NCBI GenBank assembly: GCA_003280025.1
Contig: QCGD01000009.1
Span: 1-64,000 of the forward strand
Length of the DNA: 64,000 nt
Reading direction: 5' to 3'
From: Prochlorococcus sp. AG-363-P06
Lineage (GTDB): Bacteria > Cyanobacteriota > Cyanobacteriia > PCC-6307 > Cyanobiaceae
Part shown: piece by piece, positions 1-9,240 of the stretch
How the letters are laid out: each line of letters begins with the position of its first letter
Numbering within the stretch: the first letter of the stretch is position 1
Notes under the pieces: generated by a model
Database searches by the model: none
What the model was told of the DNA's origin: nothing
Seen by the model: only the letters and a program-made list of their open reading frames with translations
Position numbers and translations under genes: made by a program

Positions 1-505
1 TTTTATTCCATGATCCATCAAAAAATAAGTTACAGCATTTTTTACAAGCAATATTTTTAATTCTTTTTCTATAAATATATTTCTCACCGCATTTTTTGCA
101 TGTTCCTATGTATTTCAACTCTCTCCTTTCAACAGGAAAATTATGTCTAACAGAAATTTGAAAATTATTTTCTTTTTTATTTATTTGATTCATTTTATGT
201 AAGAAATTGGGACCATGCATCTCATTTTTTTTTAATATTCTATCTACCCATGCATGAATCATTTCATGGCATAAAGTACTATATATTTCTCTATTAGATA
301 ACTTACTCAATATAGGCTTGGATAAAATAATTTCAGAATCAATCAGACCATTTATTTTTTTTCTCTTATAAAAACCGGCAGTAGTTTTTAATCTATTATC
401 GCTCCACCTAACTTTTACTAAAGGTTGTTGATTGACTGTTAATGAATTATCAAAAAATTGCTTATTGAACCTATGAAATAATGGTAAAAGAGGAATTACA
501 GACAT
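1..505 (-). CDS. SprT-like zinc metalloprotease family protein (C-terminus truncated by window edge)
   Basis: Reading the minus strand from ATG at 505..503 gives MSVIPLLPLFHRFNKQFFDNSL...; contains HExxH (CHEMIHAW) and a CxxC...CxxC zinc ribbon (TCKKCGEKY...ACKKCC); no stop before base 1, so absent from the ORF track. Confidence 0.85.
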   Translation of the reverse strand, partial: MSVIPLLPLFHRFNKQFFDNSLTVNQQPLVKVRWSDNRLKTTAGFYKRKKINGLIDSEIILSKPILSKLSNREIYSTLCHEMIHAWVDRILKKNEMHGPNFLHKMNQINKKENNFQISVRHNFPVERRELKYIGTCKKCGEKYIYRKRIKNIACKKCCNLFFDGSWNK

Positions 506-591
506 TATGGATTAAATTTAGTATTATTTTGACAAAAAAAGTCATCAAAAACGATTTATTTTCTTAAAGTAATAAAAAAACTATTATCAAA

Positions 592-1011
592 ATGGACGCA
601 ACACTAATAAAAGATATTGGAATAAAGGCTTTGTTAGTTGGCGGGGCAGCATTAATCTCTTTTTGGATTTTTAATGCCGTCAAATTAGTTATAAGTGCTA
701 GAGGAATCAATCCACTAGTAAGAAAATTTTTCGATCAAATAGCGGCAGGTAGAATTGATGTCGCTTATGGGTTAACTACAAAGACTTATAAAACTCATGT
801 AAAGCGCCAAGATTTTCTTAAATTCTTAGCTAGTTTAAACCTTAATAAATACAGTAATTTAAAATCAGGTAGACCAAGGGTAAAAGAAGATCAAATAATT
901 ATAACCTTAAATTTAAAATCAGAAGACAAACAAAATGAACTTCCTTTAGATTTTACTTTTGCAAAAACTGATAACGATTGGAAAATAGACAGAATAGCCA
1001 GAGCAAACTAA
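592..1011 (+). CDS. conserved hypothetical protein, one N-terminal TM segment plus a soluble domain (NTF2/DUF4864-like?)
   Basis: 139-aa ORF, hydrophobic N-terminus (ALLVGGAALISFWIF), adjacent to the ligase with a short gap. Confidence 0.7.
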   Translation: MDATLIKDIGIKALLVGGAALISFWIFNAVKLVISARGINPLVRKFFDQIAAGRIDVAYGLTTKTYKTHVKRQDFLKFLASLNLNKYSNLKSGRPRVKEDQIIITLNLKSEDKQNELPLDFTFAKTDNDWKIDRIARAN

Positions 1012-1024
1012 TTTTTAATTTCTT

Positions 1025-2353
1025 GTGACGCCTAAACAATTTTCAAAAGAAGAGATAATAGAAAAATTAGAGTTACATTCAAGTAGATTAGATAAAGAAA
1101 AAATCATCTTAGAAGCAATGGAAGAAGGTCTTGATGATTTCTTTGAAGGGATTCGTATGGCTTTAGACCCATTAGTAACTTTTGGTGTGAAAATGGTCCC
1201 TGAAAAAAAAGATGAAAAAAATCAAAATCTTGAATGGAAAAATTTTAAAGAATTAGCAAATAAACTTATTAAAAGAGATCTTACTGGACATGCTGCTCGC
1301 GATGCCATTCTTTTAGCAATGGCATCTTCGAGGAAAGAAGAATGGAATGGTTTTTATAGACGTATTTTAATTAAAGATCTTCGTTGTGGAGTCTCTGAAA
1401 AAACAGTTAATAAGGTAGCAAAGAAATTTCCTAAATATGCGATACCCATTTTTTCTTGCCCCTTAGCTCATGACAGTGCAAATCACGAAAAAAAAATGAT
1501 AGGAAAAAAACAAATTGAGATCAAACTTGATGGGGTAAGGGTTTTAACAATTATTAGAAAAAATAAAGTAGAAATGTTTTCGCGCAATGGTAAGCAATTT
1601 CATAATTTTGGTCATATCATCGAAGAAATAGAAAACGTTATAAAAGAAAATCCCACACCTTACGATTTAGTCCTAGATGGTGAAGTAATGAGTGCTAATT
1701 TTCAAGATTTAATGAAACAGGTACATAGAAAAGATGGCAAACAAACTAAAGATGCAGTTCTACATTTATTTGACCTATGTCCTCTCTCAAATTTCCAAAA
1801 AGGCAAATGGGAAACTAATCAAGCAGAAAGGAGTTTACTAGTAAAGGAATGGGTTGCAAAAAATTCCATCTTGCTAAAACATGTACAAACTCTTGAGTGG
1901 GAAAATGTAGATCTAGATACTATTGAAGGACAAAACAGATTTTTAGAGCTTAATAAATCGGCAGTGGAAGGTGGATATGAAGGAGTTATGATTAAAGATC
2001 CACAAGCCATGTATGAATGCAAAAGAACACACAGCTGGTTAAAAGCAAAACCTTTTATAGAAGTTACCTTAAAAGTTGTCTCGGTTGAGGAAGGTACAGG
2101 ACGCAATGAAGGAAGACTTGGAGCAATACTTGTGGAAGGACAAGATGATGGATATAAATACAGCCTTAGTTGCGGGAGTGGATTTAGTGATATTCAACGT
2201 GATGAATATTGGTCAAAGCGGGATGATCTGATTGGTCAACTTGTAGAAATAAGAGCTGATGCCAAAACCAGATCTCAAGATGCGGAGACATTTAGTCTAA
2301 GGTTTCCTAGATTCAAATGCTTTAGAGGATTTGAAGTGGGTGAAAAGGTATAA
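1025..2353 (+). CDS. ATP-dependent DNA ligase (phage T4-like domain layout)
   Basis: Nucleotidyltransferase motifs KLDGVRV (I), LVLDGEVM (III), EGVMIKDP (IV), WLKAKP (V); GTG start; N-terminal block LTGHAARDAI...DLRCGVS. Confidence 0.9.
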   Translation: MTPKQFSKEEIIEKLELHSSRLDKEKIILEAMEEGLDDFFEGIRMALDPLVTFGVKMVPEKKDEKNQNLEWKNFKELANKLIKRDLTGHAARDAILLAMASSRKEEWNGFYRRILIKDLRCGVSEKTVNKVAKKFPKYAIPIFSCPLAHDSANHEKKMIGKKQIEIKLDGVRVLTIIRKNKVEMFSRNGKQFHNFGHIIEEIENVIKENPTPYDLVLDGEVMSANFQDLMKQVHRKDGKQTKDAVLHLFDLCPLSNFQKGKWETNQAERSLLVKEWVAKNSILLKHVQTLEWENVDLDTIEGQNRFLELNKSAVEGGYEGVMIKDPQAMYECKRTHSWLKAKPFIEVTLKVVSVEEGTGRNEGRLGAILVEGQDDGYKYSLSCGSGFSDIQRDEYWSKRDDLIGQLVEIRADAKTRSQDAETFSLRFPRFKCFRGFEVGEKV

Positions 2354-2421
2354 ACTTTTAAAAGGATATTGAACGAGTAGTCAATAAAAAATGTGGTTTT
2401 TAATTGTTAAAACCTCAAACC

Positions 2422-2451
2422 TTGACTATAAAATATAAAAATAATTATGAT
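2422..2451 (+). promoter_or_regulatory. candidate sigma70 promoter TTGACT-18-TATGAT
   Basis: TTGACT at 2422-2427 and TATGAT at 2446-2451, about 20 bp before the ATG of the 49-aa ORF. Confidence 0.5.
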
Positions 2452-2471
2452 GAATTTCTAAAAAACTAATT

Positions 2472-2621
2472 ATGAAAAAGGCAGTATTCAACTACATCAA
2501 AACACCTTGTGGACAAGCAAAATATATCGAATTAGAGTCTAACAAAACCTTACTAGGCAAATTGAGACTGACATGGTATGTCTTCATTGCATCTATAAGA
2601 GATTGGAATATTAAAGATTAA
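2472..2621 (+). CDS. small basic protein, 49 aa (not in ORF track)
   Basis: ATG at 2472, TAA at 2619-2621: MKKAVFNYIKTPCGQAKYIELESNKTLLGKLRLTWYVFIASIRDWNIKD; preceded by a good -35/-10. Confidence 0.6.
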   Translation: MKKAVFNYIKTPCGQAKYIELESNKTLLGKLRLTWYVFIASIRDWNIKD

Positions 2622-3228
2622 ATTCTTCAGACTTGTCAAAGTATTCTCTAGAATATTTAGCTGAGAAATATACCACTAAAAAAGTTGAAACAACGCCGAT
2701 GATAGTCATATATAAATTATTTGTTGATTGAGCATACTTTAATTCCTGAAGACTTTTGGCCAAACTACCTATTGAGCAATACAAAAAAGTGCCAGGAATT
2801 ATTCCCAACAGACCAAGGGCAAAATCTCTAAATTTAACATTATTCAAACCATAAAAATAATTAAGAATACTAAAAGGAAAGAGCGGCGACAGTCTCGCCA
2901 AAAAAATTAATTTAAGTCCTCCTTTTTTCACTATTTGTTCCACAACAATTAATTTTGGATAACGGCTAAAAAATTTTTTTAGTTTTTTTGCAAAAAAACT
3001 TTTTGATATAAAAAAAGCAACTGAAGCTCCTACCGAAGCCGAAATAAAAACAATAATTGATCCTAAATATGAGCCATATAAAAAACCTGACAATAAAGAT
3101 AGCCAAGAAGCTGGAAGTATTAATAAAACAATGAAAATATAAATGCAGACAAACGCAAAGATACCAATTCCAGTATTAAAAAAAAATGACAAATTAAAAA
3201 TATTTTCTAGAAATATATTCATATTCAA
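2611..3228 (-). CDS. TVP38/TMEM64 (DedA/SNARE-associated) family membrane protein
   Basis: Multi-TM protein with the family-like segment LPASWLSLLSGFLYGSYLGSIIVFISASVGASVAFFISK and ARLSPLFPFSILNYFYGL. Confidence 0.8.
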   Translation of the reverse strand: MNMNIFLENIFNLSFFFNTGIGIFAFVCIYIFIVLLILPASWLSLLSGFLYGSYLGSIIVFISASVGASVAFFISKSFFAKKLKKFFSRYPKLIVVEQIVKKGGLKLIFLARLSPLFPFSILNYFYGLNNVKFRDFALGLLGIIPGTFLYCSIGSLAKSLQELKYAQSTNNLYMTIIGVVSTFLVVYFSAKYSREYFDKSEEFNL

Positions 3229-5987
3229 TTTAGTAGTTCGAGTTTCTTATTAATTCTTTCCATTTGTGCCGTACCCTCTTTTAATTTAAATCTACATTCA
3301 TCAACGATCTCTTTTGGGGCCTTATCAATAAAATTGTTATTAGATAATCTCTTATTTAAATTTTCTAATTCGGAATTAACTTTTTGTAAATCCTTGGTTA
3401 ACCTTTCTTTTAATGCATCTATATTTACATAATCCTGAAAAGGTAAATAAACCTCTAAATCCCTAATTATCCCAGAAAAAGATTTTGCAAACTCTGTTTT
3501 ATCAACTGCATTAGTTTCATAAATCAATACTTCAGAAGATTTCGTTAAAGTTTGAATATCATCTACTAAAATTCTTAAAAAATCAATTAAGTCGCGATTA
3601 TCTGAAATCAAATAGACAGGAACCTTCTCTGATGGCTTAAGTCCTAATTCAGCTCTCAAGTTTCTAATCAATCTAATAATTTCAAAGAGTTGCTGAAAGG
3701 ATTTATCAAGCTTAATATCAATAAATTTATTTTCTTGGATTGGCCATTTTTGAAGGGACAATAATGTTTCTTCAGGTTTTAATTGCAGTACATGCCAAAG
3801 TTCTTCAGTAATATGTGGCATAAAAGGATGAATCATCACCAAAATATCATTAAGCACTTTCATTAAGACTTTTTCAGATATTTGTCTATTTTTAGTCTCT
3901 TTATTATTAAATCTTTGTTTTGCAAATTCTACATACCAGTCACAAAAATCATTCCATGAAAATTCATATAATAATTTTGCAGATTCACCTAATTTATATT
4001 CCTTCAACAAAGTAGCTACATTGTTATTAACCTGATGCAATTTTGATAAAATCCACTTATCACATAACTCTAAAGAATTCAGATCAATCTCATTAAACGA
4101 AAAATTATCTTTAGAAGTTTTATTAATTAATACAAATTTAGTTGCATTCCATAATTTATTCGCAAAATTTCTTGAAGCTTCAACAGTTGAAGATGTATCT
4201 TTTTTTCTATCAAAATCGAGCCTGATATCCTGTCCAGCGCCAGCAACTTCTCGAATTAAAGCAAATCTTAAGGCATCAGAACCATATTTATCTATTAAAA
4301 GTATTGGATCAATACCATTACCAGAACTTTTGCTCATTTTTTTATTATTTTCATCTCGAACTAAACCATGAATATATACATCCTTAAAAGGAATATTATT
4401 CGTGAAAGTATTACCCATCATTGTCATTCGCGCCACCCAGAAGAAAATAATATCAAAACCAGTTACTAGAACACTATTGGGATACCATTTTTTAAAGTCC
4501 GGATCATTATTATTAGGCCAACCAAGGGTTGAAAAAGGCCATAAACCACTTGAAAACCAAGTATCCAATACATCTTTATCACGAACCAATTTAATGTTTA
4601 AACCAAATTTTTTCTTAGCTTGAATTAACGCATCCTCTTCATTTCTTGCAACTACAAATGGAGTATTTTGTTCTATTGAGTCTTGAAATTCATCTAAAAC
4701 GTACCATGCAGGTATTTGGTGCCCCCACCATAATTGCCTACTGATACACCAATCATTAATATTCTCTAACCAATCCTTATAGACTTTTTCCCAGCGTTGG
4801 GGAATAAACTGTGGATTTTTAGAATCAATTGCCTCAAGACATCCTTGAGAAATATCATCCATTTTTAAAAACCATTGTGTTGACAATAATGGTTCAATTG
4901 GAACTTTTCCTCTATCAGAATAAGGAACAGTATGTTTATAATCTTCAATCTTGGTTAAAAGACCTAAGTTTTCCAATTCTTTGATAATTTTCTTTCTAGC
5001 CTCATATCTATCTAAATTTTGAAATTTACCTGCATTAATATTTAAAGTACCATCTTTATTCATAACATTAATCTGTTTTAAATTATGCCTTTTTCCTATA
5101 GCAAAATCATTTGGATCGTGAGCTGGAGTAACCTTGACACATCCTGTACCAAACTCTTTATCAACATGTGAATCGGCAATAACAGGTATCTCTCTATCAA
5201 CAAAAGGTACCTTTACTGTTGAGCCAATATATTTTTTATATCTATCGTCTTCCGGATTAACTGCCACAGCCGTATCACCCAATAAAGTCTCTGGTCTAGT
5301 TGTTGCAACCTCTAAGTACTTATCTAGGTTTTTACCACTTTTAGAAAGTAATGGGTATTTAAAATGCCACAAATGCCCATTTACTTCTTGCATTTCAACC
5401 TCAAGATCACTAACAGCAGATTGAGATGCAGGACACCAGTTAACTAAATATTCGCCTCTATAAATTAAATTCTTTTTATAAAGAATATTAAATGCCTCAA
5501 CAACTGCCTCATTTAATTTTTGATCTAGAGTAAATCTTTCTCTGCTCCAGTCTACTGAATATCCTATCCTTTTTAATTGAGATACTATTCTCCCACCGCT
5601 TTGATCTTTCCACGTCCATGCTCTTTTAAGAAATTCATCTCTTCCAATATCCTCGCTTTTTTTACCTTCACTTTTTAATTGTTTTTCAAGAATGGTTTGA
5701 ACAGCTATAGAAGCATGATCTGTGCCTGGCAAACACAAAACATTCTTACCTAGAAGTCTCTGAAAACGCACAACAACGTCTATCAAGGCGGTATTAAATG
5801 CATGTCCCATATGCAAAGATCCAGTTACATTTGGGGGCGGAATAACAATAGAAAAAGGCTCTCCATCATGTTCAGGATTAGGGCTAAATGCTTTTAAACT
5901 TTCCCATTTGGCTTGCCACTTTTTTTCTACTTCAGAAGGTGAATAATTTTCTAAAGACAATTCATCATTCAACTCTGTCATGTGCAA
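3225..5987 (-). CDS. valS: valyl-tRNA synthetase
   Basis: PPPNVTGSLHMGHAF (HIGH), KMSKSSGNGIDP (KMSKS), C-terminal coiled coil; 920 aa. Confidence 0.98.
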   Translation of the reverse strand: MHMTELNDELSLENYSPSEVEKKWQAKWESLKAFSPNPEHDGEPFSIVIPPPNVTGSLHMGHAFNTALIDVVVRFQRLLGKNVLCLPGTDHASIAVQTILEKQLKSEGKKSEDIGRDEFLKRAWTWKDQSGGRIVSQLKRIGYSVDWSRERFTLDQKLNEAVVEAFNILYKKNLIYRGEYLVNWCPASQSAVSDLEVEMQEVNGHLWHFKYPLLSKSGKNLDKYLEVATTRPETLLGDTAVAVNPEDDRYKKYIGSTVKVPFVDREIPVIADSHVDKEFGTGCVKVTPAHDPNDFAIGKRHNLKQINVMNKDGTLNINAGKFQNLDRYEARKKIIKELENLGLLTKIEDYKHTVPYSDRGKVPIEPLLSTQWFLKMDDISQGCLEAIDSKNPQFIPQRWEKVYKDWLENINDWCISRQLWWGHQIPAWYVLDEFQDSIEQNTPFVVARNEEDALIQAKKKFGLNIKLVRDKDVLDTWFSSGLWPFSTLGWPNNNDPDFKKWYPNSVLVTGFDIIFFWVARMTMMGNTFTNNIPFKDVYIHGLVRDENNKKMSKSSGNGIDPILLIDKYGSDALRFALIREVAGAGQDIRLDFDRKKDTSSTVEASRNFANKLWNATKFVLINKTSKDNFSFNEIDLNSLELCDKWILSKLHQVNNNVATLLKEYKLGESAKLLYEFSWNDFCDWYVEFAKQRFNNKETKNRQISEKVLMKVLNDILVMIHPFMPHITEELWHVLQLKPEETLLSLQKWPIQENKFIDIKLDKSFQQLFEIIRLIRNLRAELGLKPSEKVPVYLISDNRDLIDFLRILVDDIQTLTKSSEVLIYETNAVDKTEFAKSFSGIIRDLEVYLPFQDYVNIDALKERLTKDLQKVNSELENLNKRLSNNNFIDKAPKEIVDECRFKLKEGTAQMERINKKLELLN

Positions 5988-6078
5988 ATTTTATTTCAAA
6001 GAACGTTTTGCTTATTTTATCTTGATGAAAGCCAATTAATGAAAATAATATTAGTTTGCAAAAAAAGGCAAAATCACT

Positions 6079-6420
6079 CTACAAAAGTTTAAAGCCAGAA
6101 CCGCATGAACAACGTTTTGCATTTTTTGGTGTTGAGATAAGAAATCCACCACCGCTTAAATCGCCGTAATAATCTAATTTTAAATCTTTCAATAAATTAA
6201 ACTTTTTTTCATCAGCGTATAAAGTTACTCCCTCCGTTCTTGAAATAGGGGATCCATTACATGTTCCAGGTCTTAATTTAATATGCAACCATCCATCGGA
6301 ACAATTCTTATCCTCAACCAAATCAATAGACATTTCTCCTGGAGAACCTCCAAAAGAAGCTTGCCTAGAAAGTTCTGAAGCTGCGCTTTGACTGATTGAA
6401 AGATTGACGATCTCAGTCAT
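6079..6420 (-). CDS. HesB/IscA-type iron-sulfur assembly protein
   Basis: 113 aa, C-terminal CSCGSGF, SGGGFLISTP segment. Confidence 0.85.
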   Translation of the reverse strand: MTEIVNLSISQSAASELSRQASFGGSPGEMSIDLVEDKNCSDGWLHIKLRPGTCNGSPISRTEGVTLYADEKKFNLLKDLKLDYYGDLSGGGFLISTPKNAKRCSCGSGFKLL

Positions 6421-6435
6421 TTAAAAAATAATAAA

Positions 6436-6507
<72 letters not shown>

Positions 6508-6605
6508 TTATAATAAACCATTCTAATAGATTAAGTCGAAATTTTTATAATAAGTATTTAAATATTTCATGATTGAGGCAAAATTGAATTAATAAAATAT
6601 ATTCT

Positions 6606-7451
6606 ATGTCCTCAAACAATAAATATTACTTTCAAAAAAACTCCGATTTAGAGACTTTAGAGAGTTTCAAAAATTTAATATCTAACGTTAAATCATTAAA
6701 AGATAAAACTTGGGGGTGCCCATGGCAGAAACTACAATCTCATATATCGTTGATCCCATTTTTACATGAAGAAAGTAGTGAATTTACAGATGCGATATAT
6801 GAAAAAAATACAGAAAACATTTGTGAAGAGTTAGGAGATCTCTTATTACAAATAATGCTTCATGCTGAAATCGCTTACGAAGAAAAAGAATTTGAACTAA
6901 ATGATGTAATAAAAAATCTAAATAAGAAAATTATTAATAGGCATCCATATATTTTTAAGAAAAAAGAAAAAGTATCTTTAGAAAAATCACAACAGCTTTG
7001 GGAAGATATTAAAAATGCAGAAAAACAAGCTCCTAATAAGGAAAAATCAATTAGTAGAAATTTAAATTTAAAAATTAAAAATTTACCGCCATCAGTTGGT
7101 ACAGATAGAATCACAAACGTCGTTAAAGAATATGGTTTTAAATGGGAAAGTACTAATCAGATTTTTGAAAAGTTAGAAGAAGAGATCAATGAATTAAAAG
7201 AGGCAGTTAAAACCAAAAAGGAATCAAATATTAAAGATGAATTTGGAGATGTTTTCTTTACTCTGATAAATCTTTCAAATTTTTTAAAAATAAATCCTGA
7301 TTCAGCTCTTCAAAACACTAATAAAAAATTTTTAGAAAGATTTTCAATCATTGAACATCATGCAGGAGATAATATTAAAAAACAAACTCCTAAAGATTTT
7401 CAGCGGCTTTGGCAAGTTGCTAAGAAAAAACTTATGAAAAACAATTCTTAA
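6606..7451 (+). CDS. mazG: nucleoside triphosphate pyrophosphohydrolase MazG
   Basis: Two MazG-like repeats: CPWQKLQSHISLIPFLHEESSEFTDAI...EELGDLLLQIMLHAEIA and DEFGDVFFTLINLSNFL. Confidence 0.95.
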   Translation: MSSNNKYYFQKNSDLETLESFKNLISNVKSLKDKTWGCPWQKLQSHISLIPFLHEESSEFTDAIYEKNTENICEELGDLLLQIMLHAEIAYEEKEFELNDVIKNLNKKIINRHPYIFKKKEKVSLEKSQQLWEDIKNAEKQAPNKEKSISRNLNLKIKNLPPSVGTDRITNVVKEYGFKWESTNQIFEKLEEEINELKEAVKTKKESNIKDEFGDVFFTLINLSNFLKINPDSALQNTNKKFLERFSIIEHHAGDNIKKQTPKDFQRLWQVAKKKLMKNNS

Positions 7452-7458
7452 AAAGCAA

Positions 7459-8307
7459 ATGACCGATATAACATGGATAGACGAATATCATAAAGGTTCA
7501 AGATTTGGCTTAAATGGGAAATTATTAATTAGAAAAACCTCAAAATATCAAGAAATTATTGTTATAGAAAATGATTATTATGGTAAAGCTTTAATGCTAG
7601 ATGGTTGTTGGATGACATCATTAAAAGACGAAAAATATTATCATGAATGTCTTGTTCATCCAGCCTTAAGTAGCATTGACGAAAAATATAATGTACTAAT
7701 TATTGGTGGTGGCGATGGAGGTACTGCAAGAGAATGTGTTAAATACACTAAAATAGCGAGAATTGATTTAGTAGAAATTGATGAAGAAGTAATCAAAGTA
7801 TCTAAAAAATTTTTAAAGGAAATAGGAGGTGAAGCTTGGAATGACACAAGATTAAAGATATATATTGATGATGGTGTTAAATGGGTAGAAAATACCAGAG
7901 ATCATTTTTACGACGTCATATTTATAGATTGTTCAGATCCCTCAGAATTTTCAAATTTATTATTTTCAGATTCTTTTTATACAGAATGCAAAAGAATACT
8001 TAAACCAAAGGGGATATTAGCTACACAAAGTGAATCGCCTGAATCCTTCAAAAATATTCATATAAGTATTTTGAAAACTCTAAAAAAGATATTTAATGTC
8101 TCTGAAACAATGTATTCCTTTGTGCCTATATATCCAAGCGGTATTTGGAGTTGGACATTCGCTTCTAAAGAAGAACTATATTTATCAAAGGCAAATTGCA
8201 AAGAAACAAAGGAAATAGAAAAAGGGTGCGAAATTTGGAATTTAAATTTTCAAAATGCAGCATTCAAAATGATGCCAAATAAAATTGTAAAAGAACTAAA
8301 TTCTTAA
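7459..8307 (+). CDS. speE: spermidine synthase
   Basis: IIGGGDGGTARE SAM-binding motif, DCSDPSEFSNLLFSDSFY. Confidence 0.95.
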   Translation: MTDITWIDEYHKGSRFGLNGKLLIRKTSKYQEIIVIENDYYGKALMLDGCWMTSLKDEKYYHECLVHPALSSIDEKYNVLIIGGGDGGTARECVKYTKIARIDLVEIDEEVIKVSKKFLKEIGGEAWNDTRLKIYIDDGVKWVENTRDHFYDVIFIDCSDPSEFSNLLFSDSFYTECKRILKPKGILATQSESPESFKNIHISILKTLKKIFNVSETMYSFVPIYPSGIWSWTFASKEELYLSKANCKETKEIEKGCEIWNLNFQNAAFKMMPNKIVKELNS

Positions 8308-8308
8308 A

Positions 8309-9190
8309 ATGATAAAAAGTTTATTTGATAATGAAAATGGAATTTTTATGGGAGCAAAAAAAAATCCTGATAATTGCTCAATTGGTATATTTGGAGTCAA
8401 TTATGATGGGACATGTTCGTTTAAACCGGGAACTAGATTTGGCCCAGAAGCGATAAGACAAGTCAGTATTTGTCTGGAAACATATTGTCCAAAACTCGAT
8501 AAAGACTTACAGGATGTTAAGTATGTTGATTTTGGTTCAATACTAATCGATAAAAATGACTCAGAATCCATTATTGAATCAGTCAAATCAGCAACAAATT
8601 ATTTAATTAGTAAAAGCCTTAGTCCTATCATGCTTGGTGGCGAGCACTCTATTACTAGAGGTGCTATTGAAGCATTAGTAAAAAAATATCCAGATTTGAT
8701 ATTGATTCAACTTGATGCCCATGCAGATTTAAGAGAGTCATATATAGGAAATAAACATAGTCATGCTTGTACAATGAAAAGATGCTTAGAGGTTTTACCT
8801 GAAAAGAAGATTTTACAGATAGGAATAAGAAGTGGAACAAAAGAAGAATTTCAATTTATGAATGACAACAATCAATTAGTAAACTTTTTACCAGGCGGAA
8901 ATACACAAGAATTGAAAAAAGCTCTTTTACCATACTCTAATTCTCCGATCTATTTAACAATAGATTTAGATTGGTTTGATCCCAGTTTATTAGCAGGAAC
9001 TGGTACTCCAGAACCAGGAGGATTCTTTTGGAATGATTTTGAAGAGATCCTTAAAACTTTAAAAGACTTTAGAATTGTGGCTTCAGATATTGTGGAGTTA
9101 TCTCCGGAAATTGATAAGAGCGGAGTAAGTAGCATAGTTGCCGCCAAAGTACTTAGAAGCTTAATTTTATCCTTAGAAAATATGCAATAA
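8309..9190 (+). CDS. speB: agmatinase / arginase-family ureohydrolase
   Basis: GGEHSITRG, QLDAHADLR, DLDWFDPSLLAGTGTPEPGG; directly follows speE. Confidence 0.92.
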   Translation: MIKSLFDNENGIFMGAKKNPDNCSIGIFGVNYDGTCSFKPGTRFGPEAIRQVSICLETYCPKLDKDLQDVKYVDFGSILIDKNDSESIIESVKSATNYLISKSLSPIMLGGEHSITRGAIEALVKKYPDLILIQLDAHADLRESYIGNKHSHACTMKRCLEVLPEKKILQIGIRSGTKEEFQFMNDNNQLVNFLPGGNTQELKKALLPYSNSPIYLTIDLDWFDPSLLAGTGTPEPGGFFWNDFEEILKTLKDFRIVASDIVELSPEIDKSGVSSIVAAKVLRSLILSLENMQ

Positions 9191-9240
9191 AAAATTTCTA
9201 ACCTAAAGTATAAAAATACTAAATTAATAAAAAATATTCC

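Noticed and set aside
1819-2106. 95-aa minus-strand ORF inside the ligase gene
   Set aside because: Antisense to a well-supported CDS, with no domain or RBS; a by-product of coding composition
4402-5424. Plus-strand ORFs (73 and 96 aa) inside valS
   Set aside because: Antisense shadows of valS with no recognisable protein features
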